From: Heterocephalus glaber
Lineage: Eukaryota > Chordata > Mammalia > Rodentia > Bathyergidae
Direction: 5' to 3'
Assembly: GCF_000247695.1 (NCBI RefSeq)
Contig: NW_004624734.1
Span: 29,640,377-29,704,376, forward strand
DNA: 64,000 nt
Position 1 is the stretch's first letter; each line of letters begins with the position of its first letter. The translations under genes and the position numbers were made by a program. Below the pieces are notes generated by a model, which was given only the letters and a program-made list of their open reading frames with translations, searched no databases and was not told where the DNA came from. Of the stretch, positions 24,315 to 37,266 are shown in pieces.

Positions 24315-24472
24315 TTAAAAAAAAAAAAAAAAAAAAAAAAAGAGTCACTTTGCAATGTAAACTGGCCTTGAACTCATTATGTAGCCCAAGGCTGGCCTCA
24401 AACTCACGGTGATCCTTTTGCCTCAGCCTCCTGAGTACTGGGATTACAGGCATATGTGACCACGCCGAGCTT
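24315..24472 (-). mobile_element. B1 SINE
   Basis: Reverse B1 body CCTTGAACTCATTATGTAGC ... GGGATTACAGGCATATGTGA. The block before it is poly-A on the plus strand rather than the poly-T expected for the tail of a reverse copy. The usual internal quasi-duplication (CTGGCCTTGAACTC / CTGGCCTCAAACTC) is visible. Confidence 0.88.
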
Positions 24473-26184
24473 CTGCTCTGGTCTTAACGGGCCCCAAACA
24501 TCTGCTATTAATGAGAATGAAGATTAATACCTCTTTAAACTGCTGAGCTCTTTCAATTTTGTTGACTATAAGCAATAATCTTTTTACAGAACAATTTGGT
24601 GGCTGTCAGAAAGGAATTTCCTACACCTTTTAGCATTAATTTCAGAAGATTCTCTCCCCTACATTTTAAAATTTTACTCAAGAAATAGGGAAAAACTTTT
24701 AAAATAACCGAGACTATATTGTCTGGGACTCTCCTACTCCCTCCCTACTGAAATAAAACATTAGTTTTTAAAAATTTTTATTTTATCAACACAGCAGCTG
24801 AAATCTCATGATCATCAGCACCAACAGACAATATGTCCATAGTTTGCAGGACCACTTGTAAAGCCAGCTTTTCATTTATATGCAATACAATTCGCTGCAA
24901 AGAAAGCAAAGACTTGAAGGAGCTGGACATTTAGGAAAAGATGGTCTAAGACCAGTATCAGCTCCTCATTTTTCCAGCAATATTTTCATTTTAGAATTAA
25001 AAAGCTGTCAAAAAATATTCCAGATTTCTAATAAAATAACCCCTGCCCCTTCATCCCTTCCCTATCATAAATTAACCTACCGGGACTACAGAGATAGTGT
25101 TAACAGTAGCAGACTTAGTAAACCTGATTATTCCAGGATTACTCCTGATTATTCCTGTGACTGATTACAGTTTATCAATCTCTGAGTAAGGAATTCTCAG
25201 TGTCCATAGTTAATGTTAAAACAGTTTTCCGAGTATTTAGGATTAATTACACTTTTATTTCCTATTTTTGACTCCAAAGTGACAGTATTGCTTAGATGTG
25301 TCCAAGGAGATAAGGCCCCAGTAACCCAACTGCAAACAGAGAAATGATGGTAAAAACAATTGAGAGGGTTTCAAATAGCAGCAATGACTGACAAATTAGA
25401 TACTCAAGTCCATAATTAAGCACAGCACTTTACCATGACTTAGTAATTAAAATGCTATTCACCCAGGGAACAGGACCAAGTTAAAGTACTCTGCCTTCAT
25501 CAGTGCATATCAAGCAGGAGATTTGCAGAATTATTTTTTTAAAATTCCCTTAAAATGATACAAGGTCATGTACTGTGAGTGCTCTATCCAGAACACAGTT
25601 TGAACAAGTTATGTTCGCGTAACTCATCCCTCTATCTTTCATGTCTTCCTATTGTATGCTTCGTGACCAGAACTACCACTAACATCTGATCTGACAATCT
25701 ACACCTTTTATTCACCTCGATCTGGAAATCCTGTCAATGAGGAACCTTCTATGACATCGTCCATTTACAACAAGGAAGAACTCTCTAGTGCAACTGGGAC
25801 AATGAGGCATTTACCACATCAAAATAAATGGATCATCACTTCACAGCTGCTGGCAAGCTGTGAGAAGTTCACAGCCTGGCATGTCATGGGTGTCTCTTGA
25901 GATGAGTCAGTTTTATATCTAAGGGTGATTGTGAAGGACAGAAAATAAAAATGATTGCAAACAGGACCAGCTACTTAATTTGTGGGACTCAGAACATAAG
26001 GAAAATGTGCAAACAGTACTCCAAATCTCAGATGACTGCAGAGCATTAAGGCAAACATGAGGGTCTGTACCACTGCATCAATTCCAGGCCCAAGAAGCTG
26101 ATCCTGTTTGCAAGTCTAACTGGACACCCCTCACATGTTCATTCTGCTCATGTTTAGTTAGGGTCCTCTGTGTGTAAAGCATTC

Positions 26185-26430
26185 TGACTGAGATGGGCGC
26201 TCTGGAGTCAGAAGGCCTCATGCTATTTTCAGTTCTACCACTAACTGTAGCTCCGACCTTGCACAAATTATTTCATTTCTCAATCACCAGGCACCCTTAT
26301 AATAAACAGGACAAACAACAACCAACAGGGCTGTTGGGAGGATGAACTGAGAAAACTCACACAAAGGACTTTGAATAGAGCTTGGCAGAAAATATGAACT
26401 CAGTAACAGTCACCTATAATTTTCAGGTAA
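26185..26430 (+). repeat. MIR relic
   Basis: Motif order of MIR: CTCTGGAGTCAGAAGGCCTC, TTCTACCACTAACTGTAGCT, GACCTTGCACAAATTATTTC, GGGCTGTTGGGAGGATGAAC. Confidence 0.7.
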
Positions 26431-29400
26431 AACACAGATAGCTATGAGAGGTTAGCACAAATAAGAGTGTAGAGGGTCTCAGCCAGTATCAGTAAGATCT
26501 AGTTAGGAAAACTAGGGAAAAGAAAGCTTCATGAAGGAAATGCATTGGAGATTTAGCTTGTACAAGACCAAGGACATTCACTAAAGTCAGGTTACTAAGA
26601 ACACAAGAATGTGAAAGGTTTATGTCACCACCCACAGTGGCATGTCAGGCTCGAGCACTGGGCACACGTGGGAGACTGATGAAGACCATGACTGGAAGGC
26701 GAGTAGGGACTGCTGGGTGAACCCTTGTACGGTTAGCTGAGGAAACTGACTTCATCCGTAAGGCAACAGAGAAGCACGGCAAGCTCTGAGGCAGAGCAGA
26801 GGGTTAGAGCTGATCCTGTAAACCTGGGTCAAAAAGCATAACAAATACTCAAATACCCAGCTCCCTTTGCCAAGGTGTAAGAACTGGTAAAATAAAGTCT
26901 AAAATTTGAGCAACATGTATATATGTAAGAATTGATTAGTCTGTCACAAATATTAATCTTTTATTAGTACTGCCCTCCACTAATATTCAAAAACATTTTG
27001 GGAAATGTCACAACCAAATCTTTTGGTAAGAAGCCAAGTGGTTCTTAGGCATGCTAAGATTTTAAAGACTGGAAGAAACAAAATAAATTTATTCTCTTAT
27101 CCTATTACACAAACAGAAATGATAGAACTAGAAGGTGAAATTCAGCATGCCATGCTGGCCTTTGTTCAGAGTTCGCCTGTGTGTGCTAAATGGTCTCCAG
27201 GACCCTTTCTCTTCCTTACAACCAACCCAAATAGACACCACAATCTACCTTCCTTCCCACAGAGACTTCTACCAGTACAAATAAATACTCCTGGATTTCA
27301 GAGATTTTGAGTTATGCAATAAAATTCAAACTAGTATAATCAAGTACTTAATGCACAGCTGTGCTGGAAACAAAAAAATCATTTCTTATGTCAAAAAACT
27401 GATCTTGGTATTAAGAGAAAATAACCTATTTTACAAATTTAAAAAAATATTCCTAGTGACCTTCAGTTCTGAGATTGTACATACAATGAAGAAAAACTAT
27501 GCTTCTACAAGCAGTAATAAACATTTTCATCCAAAATGGACTGTGCTGAACCCAGCCAAGGTGAACAAAGCAAGCAGGCTTGTGCTGCACAGACACAAGA
27601 GACTTGAAACAGCTGCTACTTTATGCTTAAGCACAGTGGTTTCTCTATAGTTAAACATGACTTTCTGGGAGAAAAATGAATGGAAGGAAACAACTGCAAG
27701 GGAAGATTCAATATGGCAGATTTGTGGCTTTTGTTATAACTACTGATGATTCACCTAAAAGGTTCACATCATACTTCATAAATGTCCCAGGTAAAAGTGT
27801 AAGTGGCACAGAGCAGGGCTAGGATACAGGGGAGAATCAAAAGGACATGGTATCCCCCAGGCAGGGGGCTCACTTCCACATCTCAGGTGAGGTGTTTTGT
27901 CTCAGACTATAAGGGAATGCTTAAACTTTTCAGTTACGCTTTACTACATTTCAGGAAGAATCATAAACCTAGGGATTCATGAAGGACTCAGAACATTCCT
28001 AATGAATGTCACAGGTCCATTCTATGTCCATATCTTCCTGAAATCACAGCACCTTCTTCTCTTTATACCTTAAAGAAGAAAAGGCATGTTACTAAAAGTA
28101 GGAAACTGAACTCTAACTTTCACAAAATAAGACTAATTATCATGCACTTCAAAATGAAGATGATTCAAACAATGCTAATATCCTAAAAACACAGGGCTGA
28201 GATCTCATAGGTTATCTCTAAACTCCCCATCCTAAAATGTAAAATCTTAATGGACTCAAAGACTACCTGGAAGTAACATGACTGAGGGGCAGTGAGTAGT
28301 GGTTAAATATCCCCCCAAACCTACAGTAGCCTTACATCTGCCACTTCCATCTCGACAGCTGAAGAGTCATGGATTACTCTCATGGCCTCAGGATGAGGAC
28401 TTCCTGAGATGCCTTTCCTGAAGGTGGAGTGAAGATGAAGGGCAGACAAAAGCACACCACAAATAGGAATCACTTCTGGAACTCAAAAAGCTCATATTGG
28501 GGGAAGTCATGTGTTCTCTACTCCTGAAAGCTGCTTGCATTGTAAGGTAACAATTTGCCACAAAAATTATTTTCACTTTTGGAGGTCAGCGTGCTGAACT
28601 TTTGTTCAACAACAACCTTTAGCTTCGGTTGCATAAATTAAATTCAACATGGAATCAAAATACATTCTACTACCTTATATGGAATACTGCGTAAAGAAAA
28701 TGACTCAGTTTTACTTGTGAAAGCCTCCAGAATATTCTGCAGAGGAGGAAAATAGCATTGACAGGGAGAAAAAAAGTTCTTCCTTTAAACAATGGCTTCC
28801 TAGGTTCATCTTTCAAAACGTAGGCCAAATCATGAATTAAAGTTAACACACACCTCAAAAAGAGCCAAGTTTGGGATGTCTAGAACAAAGAATTAATTCA
28901 GAGTGTTCTTAGACGCTCTTCTTCTAAAAAATAATGCAACCAAGAAGTGTCCAGCAGGGAATGGATCTACTCTGGGTGAAGAATCTTTTACTGTGATAAA
29001 AGCAAAACTCTGTAAACAAATCTCCAAGATTAAATGAATTTTAGATAACTTTGTGTGTGTTTATAATTTCTATGTGGCATCCTAGTGTTTCCAAATGGTT
29101 AAGTGACAATGTTTTATGGAATAGCTCAAACGCTAGACTATGATTAAAAAAGAAAAGAAAAACAAAACAAAAAAACCCCAAACTTCATGGTATGGCTTCT
29201 CAGCTTCCAGCTTTATGCTCCCCAAGTGGACTGATGACTATTCACATGTCTAGGGACATTGTCCTTGACATCCTGTTTTTGCCAAGCTTGGTTCTGGCTG
29301 TTCACATGAACTACGATCACGTTCCGGCTTCAACAGGGGCTCTCTTCCACCTTACACAGTTCCTGGAATACAGACTTCTCACTTCTCCCCAGCTCTAAGG

Positions 29401-30298
29401 GTTTTCACACACACAAAGAATACATAAGACATAATCAAGATAAGCACAAGTGATGGAAAAAGGACAGTGGATAGACAGAAACTGGCTGCTTCTAGCAAGT
29501 GACAAGCAGATTAATCAGACTGTCTTTTGTTGAAATATATAACTTGAGGTAACTAAATTTACAGAGCAATTATTTAAAATTTAATAGTCAATTATTATTC
29601 ACATTTTGAAAGTACTTAATTAATTCCAGGCAAAAAGTGCTGGAGAATACATGGGCACAGTTAGCCAGTTACTTCTTGTAAGGGAATCTAAGATGACTTT
29701 CAACTAAATGACAACCTTTGGGTCCTTACATTCTGGAATTACTTAGTCTCTTTTCCTTTTGCATATATAAGTCAAGGTTGAATGTTTTAACCTATCCCTG
29801 TGTGATACCTTCTCCCCATTATTTTCTTCCACTTATAAAGCAGTAAAAAATGTTTGTGCAGTTTCAGTATTTTGTCTCAGAATTCTTTATCATAAAATGA
29901 CAGAAATACAGATATCAAACTAAAAGCCTGCATTCTATTATACCTGTTGTACTACTTGCTCCCAAACTATGAAGACTGATAAAAATGATAATACAGTCAC
30001 TGGCACTTTGAACAGTTACCTACATTATAATCCACATAGCTGCTTAGGGTAAGGTGATGCTTTCTGATAATCATCCCATAGAAATTAAGCAGCAAACCAC
30101 AAATACAGCTGCCCAGGACCAAAGTGTAGCTGGGATGCCCTTGTTTTGGTATGCTATTATATTTTGAAAGCCACTCCTGCTTGCATCTTGGCTTCATTCT
30201 TGATTTCTAGTACCATACTAGAAGGCCTAAAGCTAGTGTTTATGGGTCTGGTGTTATTTAAGACACTTGCAACAAACCACCTTTGGAGGAACACTCAC

Positions 30299-30565
30299 CG
30301 CCTTTCTAGTGGCCGCCCATCACTGGAGATGCTTCGAGGAATGTTGGCTCTTTCTGGAGGAGGCATCTTCCCATCTCCCTTCCCAGCATTCAATCGGGAG
30401 GTCATGGGACTCTGCACCTGGGCTGGAACTTGAGGTGCATGAGGCCCCTTATTGGCATTTCGCTGCCATTTGTTATTGTTTCGGAAGGGAAACTTGAATT
30501 CATATGAAACGCCTTCATTCATTTTGTACTCCATCACTGGCATGCGGTAGGTTTCTGAGCAACTC
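30299..30565 (-). CDS. SIPA1L1: SIPA1L1 exon: post-PDZ region
   Basis: This 267-bp exon encodes about 88 residues, starting [20 protein letters not shown], then [16 protein letters not shown] and a Pro/Gln/Ser-rich stretch ([20 protein letters not shown]), ending [14 protein letters not shown] plus part of an Arg codon. It matches the region just after the PDZ domain in SIPA1L1. No further catalytic domain is visible. The basic and serine-rich stretches suggest a flexible, phosphorylatable linker (inference). The acceptor is CCTAATAG before GAGTTG, and the donor is AGGCG followed by GTGAGT. One leading base completes the Arg codon split from the PDZ exon, and it ends in phase 2. Confidence 0.95.
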
Positions 30566-31539
30566 CTATTAGGGGGAAGGCACAGGGAGAAAAACAATTA
30601 ATACTGCCTTTTCTTGCTGAGAAAACCACACTAGGTGGATCCAAAACTTCTTCCTTTGTTTCTAACCCTCGTTTAATCTTTGGGCTCTGTAATAATTTTC
30701 CTTTCAAAAAACAAAACTTGAGGAACTGTAACATTAGTCTTTTCCTTTACTCAGTCCCAACTGTTGAGACTGAAATACTCTAAAAGCTAACCAGACCATG
30801 GCTACCCTAGGAGACTGGTGGCGCGATGGACAGCTGGGCAAAGGAGCAGACAACTAAGCATGTGGCCTTGAAGAAAACAAGCCATTTTTCCATGTCCTTC
30901 ACTGTATATTACAACTGAGGACCTAACTAAGAAAGGGTGTAGTTTTCAATTTTTCAGGATTGCAAGAATCAAGAAATTAAGTTGGAAGAAATCTTAAAAT
31001 CTACACTGAGAGCCAAATTTAGCTTAGGAAAGGGGAAAACTCAATTACAGAAATATTGCAGTTATCAAATCTTTAGAGAACAAAGCATACTCTGAAATCA
31101 GACTTTATTTAAAAAAAAAAAAAAAAAGAAATTTCCCATAGCGGGGCTGTCCCCAGGTAGTAGCCTGAGTAAACTTACTGGTAGGTACAAATATCTTGTT
31201 GCTTTAGCCTCATTTTGTACCATCATCTAAAATTCCAACTCTCAGAAAACCTGGAGCCCACTTTCCATTCTTTATACCCAAATATTAAGGGAAAGTACGA
31301 TCTGTTATTAACTTCACTGACAAATTTGACTCCCCCTAAAATATCTGCTCAATTGGTGATTTAAATTTCATCACTAAGTGGAAAAATGATTTCCTTTCTT
31401 AAAGGAATCTCAAGGACTAGGAAACACAGGAAAAGATTTGGAAAGAAGGTGTTAACAGAGCATTTGTCAAACTATCCTTCATGTAGTACTTTAGAGATAA
31501 TGTAGAAAGAGTCTGAAACAAGACAGGTGGAATACGAGC

Positions 31540-31740
31540 CACATGTATGTGCCACATGTGATTTTAAAATTTCTAGTAGTCACATTAGAACGCAAAGCAA
31601 AACTGGTGAAATTAACTTCATACATTTTATTTAATCCAGTATATCCAAAATTTTATCTTAATTTTTCAGTATTATTATAATAAATATTTTATGTTCTTCT
31701 AAATCTGAATACATTTCACACTGAGCTAAAACTCAGCTAC
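31540..31740. mobile_element. Old hAT-type (Charlie-like) relic
   Basis: ACGAGCCACATGTATGTGCC, then TTTCTAGTAGTCACATTAGA and AACTGGTGAAATTAACTTCA. Same family and orientation as the relic at 10.44-10.71 kb. Confidence 0.5.
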
Positions 31741-31994
31741 CCACCATTTCCGATGGTCAAGAGTAACCACCCACTGGCTTCCTGGTCTCTTATCTCTGCA
31801 AAACATGAGGATGATATACGGAACCAAGAAGAGGACTGTGCACTGAAGAAAAAGATAAGGGCTGGCTTTTAATGCCATCCATTAAATGTTCAAGAAAGGA
31901 TTTTCATTATGTCATTTGAAATAAAATTTATTGTTAAAGAATCCCTAGTACCACAAAATATTTTTTTAAAAGTAACTGTCACACAGCTTATTAA

Positions 31995-32200
31995 GATAAC
32001 TTATTATGGGCTAGGCACAATCTAGCCACATCACACCAACTCTATGAAGTGGATACTATCCTTACCTCCACTATGCAGATGAGAAAGTGGAGGCCTGGAG
32101 AGATTAACTTGACCCAGTTTACACAGCCAGTAGGGTGGAAGAACTGAGTTTTAAATCCACAGAACCTGTTCTACCTGCCGGTTAGTCCTAATTGAGTCCC
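31995..32200 (-). repeat. MIR relic
   Basis: Reverse MIR: CTATGCAGATGAGAAAGTGG, AGGCCTGGAGAGATTAACTT, TTTACACAGCCAGTAGGGTG. Confidence 0.75.
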
Positions 32201-33308
32201 TAAGAACAACATTCAACTCTTCAGACATCCTTCACCTATACTGACTACCATATCTCACTCAGGACTAGTGTATGACAAAAAGGAAAATTCAATAACTTTT
32301 ATAAACCCAACCGAAGTGTGGTCAATGAGAATTACAATTTCAATGTAAAGGTAACGACAAATGGTGACACACTAAAACCATAAATTAACTGAAAGGCCAT
32401 TTCATCTTCTCTTTTTCAGTCATTTTATTCTCTTTTCATTTCTGATTTCTCACTACACTATGAAACCTGGAGAAATGGTTGAATGGTATATATACTGAAC
32501 AGAACATCTCAACACTGAAATCTTAAGGATAGCTTGGTCCCTAGACGCCATGTGACTTTGGCTCAGAAAAAATATGCAACTTATTTCAACCCAAAGTTCT
32601 TCATCTGACAAATGTGATTTGAGCCAGATGAATTTTAATACTGATATGCTTTGGCATTTTCAATCAAAGAAAACTTTATGATCTGTTCTTATTTAAAAGG
32701 TTCTTTGATTTCCAAATCATCACCATTAAAAAAATAATTTGGTCTTTTTATTAACTTGTTTTTTAGCTGCTGAGTAGCCCATGATTGCTTTCATGAAAGA
32801 TGGAATGGTAATGGAGAGGAGGGGAAGGGGACACATACCAACTCGACACAATGAATGTTATCATTATGTACTGGAAACATGTACTAAAAAAACTCCAAAA
32901 AACAAAAACCCCTCAAAATCTATAGGCTAGTGGGTCTCAGAGAATGCAGGTTTGCCACTCCCATGCAATACCATTCAGGACAACTCAATCTGCTTGCCAA
33001 GCATTTTTCCTGTCAACAGGATGACTTTCAAGACCCAGAAGTGTCTGGAGGCAGGGGAGAGCTTCTCAATTCTGCTCTGTCAGGGTCTTCTGGATAAAGA
33101 CCCAGGACCACCTACATGGCACTGTCCTTCCTGCTTGTCTGCTCACTCTGGGGGCATCTACTGCTTCCTGCAAGCCTCATTTTCTTCATCATTTTAATGG
33201 ACATAAAGCTGCCATGAGAATTTTTTTTTTCAATGTCTAGGACATAGGAGGACCTCAGAAATGTGACTTTACTTTCTCTGGCCCTTTTCTTAAAAATTTT
33301 GCATTTGG

Positions 33309-33396
33309 GGTCGGGGATTTAGTTCAGTGGTTTCGCCACCTGCTGCGCAAGTGCAAGGACCCAAGTTCGATCCCCGGTACCAAAAAAAAAAAAAAA
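33309..33396 (+). mobile_element. ID-type SINE
   Basis: GGGGATTTAGTTCAGTGGTT ... AAGTTCGATCCCCGGTACC plus a poly-A tail. Flanked by a near-perfect target-site duplication ending GCATTTGG (33,292-33,308 and 33,391-33,407). Confidence 0.92.
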
Positions 33397-34602
33397 TTGG
33401 CATTTGGAAGTAACTGCTTACTTTACAACAAAGAAAAGAGCCCTATTTTATATAACTGAAAAAGCTGTCCTTTCAAAATGAATAACCTTCCCATGTGAAC
33501 CTAGAAACTTAGGGACCTGTGACCTCTTGGGGTCCTGGAGAATGGCTGCTCTGTCTCCGGTGGAGCTACTGGTAAAAGAAATGGCTGACAAAGAGGAGAG
33601 TGACTAGTCAAAGAACAGAGTAATTAGCTGCTAGGAAAACAGCAGTGGGAGTGTGAAGTGTGGAGGAGAAGGAAGAATGACAGAAGAGCATTATCTTATT
33701 TTGTTGAAAACTGTAACAAGGTGTTAATGTTTCAACGTTTTCCTCTGAAGTCATTTCTAAGGGGGGAAGGTAGTTTCAGTCTTCCAAAGGCATCATGTCC
33801 CACCTGCCCAGGAGGTGTGACAGTGGCTCTTGGGATAAAAATCACACTGAAAGGGGCAGAGGAAGGCCGTGGCAGTGGGCTCATGTCCAGTACTGACCCC
33901 TCACCCACCCTCCCATCCCAGCACCCTGACAATACATGCTGGGAGCTGGGTGGCTGTGAGGGAATGACAAGTACCATCGTGGGAGAGGAAGGCATGTGGC
34001 TCATTCACCCAGTGTGTCCTGGAGTCTCCTATAGTGGCTTGCAGGAGATGTCCTGTCCACCCTAACTCTGCCATAGTTTGAAATTGGCCATATGGGGAAT
34101 ATTAACACTATGGAAATCAGTAATACTACAAATTTAGCCCTCCCTCCCAAGCAATTTACCAGGTCACTCTAGTGTGTAAAGACACGGGTCTGTGTGAGCA
34201 TACAAAACAGCAGGAACAAGGGCTGGACTCTAATTTTGTCAGCTGAACTTAGAAGTTACTAATCTTTCTGAGTCTGTTTCCTTTAAAACAATATAATTCC
34301 CTCATACCATTACCTCAAAGCACTTGGTAGATTATGATAAAATACTCACTAAACATTATTTTTTACCAATACATCAGAATGATAAATGTCGCCTAATAAC
34401 TATATACAATTTCAGCATCAGTAACGTTGCCCCATTCTGTCCACAAGCAGACCAATCTATTTCTCTCTCTGTTGCCCACACAGATTTGGGAACCTAGAAG
34501 TAATGGACAGACCTCCTTAGAGCAGATAAAATGGTATCTCAAGGTCTATGGGCTTCATTTTTGAAAAGACAAGTCTTCATTTAGCAAGTGTCTATAACTC
34601 TT

Positions 34603-35324
34603 TTTCTTTCTTTCTTTCTTTCCCTTCTTTCCTTCTTTCCCTCTTGTTGTGAGCAATGCTACATAATTCTAGGGAAAAATCATTTGAGTAGGCCTAGTTC
34701 TCCTGCCTACAGGCCAGCTATAACACTCCAAGACATACTTCCATTTTGGCCTCAGGTCACAAGGGAGAGCGCAATGATCCCATGATGCTGTGATGCTCCA
34801 GGACAAGACCACACCTGCAAGAGACACCCTGGGAGGAACCAAATCTTCATCTGTGTAGTTCCTGGGAGGAACTAAATCTTCATCTGCATGGTTCCTCATT
34901 GTTCTTAGATTTCCGCCGCCCCACCCAGTCTTTTGTTACACCTTGTTCATCCCAATGTGATACTGAAATCTACATATTCATTTGTTACATTTGTTTCTCC
35001 TGATGTACTAAATAAAAGCTGCTGCAAGCTAGGACTTCCTGTCTTTGCCGCTCAGAGCAGCACTGATCAGACCCAAAGCTCATCTTCTCAGTCTCATTTG
35101 TCTACCTTTCCTGTAATTCGCCGTGTGCTGCCTTGCAGGAGACTAGGACTCACTGCAGAGGTTCTGGTAACGTCCCCTTCCCCTGTTCCCTATACCCTCT
35201 TTTTCCTTCTTTCCTTCCTTCCTTCTTCCTTCTCTCTCTCTTTCTCTACCCGGGATGGAACTCAGGACCTTGTACTTGCAAAGCAGGTGGCAAAACCACT
35301 GAGCTACATCCCCGGCCCCAACCT
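34603..35324 (-). mobile_element. ID-type SINE split by an ERV LTR
   Basis: The 12-bp repeat TCTATAACTCTT at 34,591-34,602 and 35,325-35,336 bounds one SINE. Its TTTC/CCTT-rich reverse tail lies on both sides of the LTR (34,603-34,644 and 35,195-35,248), and its body (GGATGGAACTCAGGACCTTG ... GAGCTACATCCCCGGCCCC) is at 35,249-35,320. Confidence 0.88.
34645..35194 (+). mobile_element. ERV solo LTR (class II-like)
   Basis: About 550 bp, starting TGTTGTGAGC and ending CCCTATA, flanked by the 6-bp repeat CCCTCT (34,639-34,644 and 35,195-35,200). A 6-bp duplication fits class II (ERVK-like) integration. AATAAA is at 35,011, followed by an R/U5-like stretch. Two 33-bp tandem units lie at 34,828-34,893. 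No internal viral genes are present. Confidence 0.75.
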
Positions 35325-35472
35325 TCTATAACTCTTAATTGTGTGTAGTCAAGGTTGGCAATTCACCAAGCTTGATTCTTTTCTCCTGTTCATAAATGTC
35401 TGTCTAAAGAGACCAAGGTACAGTGGGCAGGTGACAAGTAGGAGGTTGCAGAGCACCCAGAGACTGTTTCTT

Positions 35473-35929
35473 TTTTTTTAAATTTTATTGGTACATTTTA
35501 GGTATACAATATAATGACATTCATCATTGGAAATCTGCACCTTTACATAATCTCTCTTGGTTCTTATTTTTCCCCATTCCTCTGCCCTCCTTTCAACCCC
35601 TCCACCCCTCCCTATTTACAAAGACTTTGTTTCCATTTTTCCATTTTCTCATATTAATTCCATTCCCTTCTTTCCTTTCCCCTACCCCTCCCACTTCCCC
35701 TTTGCCCCTTTTCTTCCCATTTCACATTATATTATATCTTTTAGTCCTCATTTACACTTTCAGTTTCTCACACTAGAGAAACTATTCTGTACTTACGTGT
35801 GTCCTATTTATTTCACTTAAGAGTATCGCCTCAATGTGCATCCATTTAGCTATGTCTCTAATGTCTCATTTTTTATGGCTGAGTAGTACTCCATTTGAAA
35901 AAAACACACACATTTTCTTTATCCAGTAC
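35473..35929 (-). mobile_element. 5'-truncated L1 3' end
   Basis: Reverse of the same L1 3' UTR as at 22.6-23.1 kb (TTGGTACATTTTAGGTATAC ... CCCTATTTACAAAGACTTTG), then the end of the coding region (GGCTGAGTAGTACTCCATTT). Only one 3'-UTR unit. Flanked by AGAGACTGTT repeats at about 35,459 and 35,932. Confidence 0.88.
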
Positions 35930-37266
35930 CTAGAGACTGTTCTAAGAAAGAGCCCCATTGGCTCCCTGAGACCCTATGAGTGATATCTGAATCCCAGGAT
36001 GTCAGGATACTTAATATAGATGATGATATACTTCAGGAAACCAGAAAAGGTGAACAAGCTTCATCACACATGGTTAAAACAGGGCATGTGTGTAGGATAG
36101 GTTTAGAACATCTTCCCATCAAAAAATAGCTGAAATAAAAAGTTATGCACATATATTTTGGCTTCTTGGGAAACCCAGTCATGCAAAAGAAAGTATTTAA
36201 AACTTTCAGTGTAAAGGATTTCACTATATTGTGACTTAGGTACACAATCCCTGGATCACTGAAGAGATGAACAGTATTAGAAAGTTAATATTGCAAACAT
36301 AGTTGGGTTATAAGTGAAATACATTTCAGTTGTCATTGTTCCTTACCTTTTAAAGGACACAAATACCCCAATGCAATCATTTACATCCTACCATTTGATA
36401 ATCAAAAATCAGAGCTCAGGCACAGGACTGTTCATTTTGGGGGCGAAAAACAGGATAAAGAACTTTGTCTTGGCTTTAGAAGGCCTAAAAATCAATTGCC
36501 AAAGATTAAGATAAATTCTTGGCAAATAATGGCTACATAATATATTTTTTAAAAAACGGCAAAAGTAGCCTGTGCAAACCTAAAGGAGAAAAAAAAATAG
36601 TTCATTAAATTTGAACTCCCTAGAGACAGAGAAATTAAATTTTCAGCAGTGCTGCTGGCTTGGCAGAGCTGGGCAGGCAGGAGCTCCTGGGCCTTCCCTT
36701 TGAGAGAAGGTGGGAGACCAAGCTGCTAAAGCACCAGGAGCAAGATTAGCTCATCTGAAGCCAATGCAGCACATGCACATGCAGTCAGGAAGAAGCCTCT
36801 AAGTCACGTACCACTCGCTGTCTAAGCTCAGATAGCAGGGCTCAAAGCAGTACTGAGTTTTGGACAGAATGGGGTAAAAATGGGAAATATGAGTGTCATA
36901 GAATACAAACGAAACAAAACCCTGACAGTTTGAAATGCTGAATATCTTTTAATGTTAAGGTTTCAATGTTTCTTGGCTATTGGTACAGCATGCTTAAAAC
37001 AGATTTACTAGACCTCTCTATCTGTGGCAGCAACTTATAAATCCAGCAATGTAAATCTTAGGACTGGCCCCAGTTAGTCATTCTTTCTAGCTGCTGCTGC
37101 CACATGCTGAAAGGCAGCTGCATCCTGAGTTGGACTTTTCACTTTTTGGAAGGAACTCTGAGCATACATAATCTGCTTTTCACAATTCCTGCTTCCCTAC
37201 CCACCAGGAGATGTTCTGCATGGTACACAAACCCTGCCTCAGGTGTAGCTGTCAACTCAAACCTAC

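Larger units (their letters stand above)
18922..30298 (-). other. SIPA1L1: Intron, 11.4 kb
   Basis: The largest complete intron. It holds L2-like sequence at about 20.28-20.92 kb, a damaged ID SINE at 20,921, a 1.4-kb L1 at 21,724-23,123, a poly-G run at 23,423, a B1 at 24,315 and a MIR at 26,185. From 26.5 to 30.3 kb I recognise no repeats or genes, only AT-rich sequence. Confidence 0.85.
30566..37266 (-). other. SIPA1L1: Intron, 6.7 kb
   Basis: Between the PDZ exon and the 30.3-kb exon. It contains an old hAT-like relic near 31.54-31.74 kb, a MIR (minus) at 31,995-32,200, a young ID SINE at 33,309, an ID SINE split by an ERV LTR at 34,603-35,324 and an L1 3' end at 35,473-35,929. The stretch 35.95-37.26 kb has no recognisable repeat. 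Confidence 0.85.

Noticed and set aside
23977..24453. 158-codon minus-strand ORF
   Set aside because: It runs through a B1 SINE and a 27-bp homopolymer (poly-F in translation). No coding signal.
33658..34065. 135-codon plus-strand ORF
   Set aside because: No recognisable domain, no splice context fitting a gene on this strand, and an equally long ORF on the opposite strand. Composition effect.
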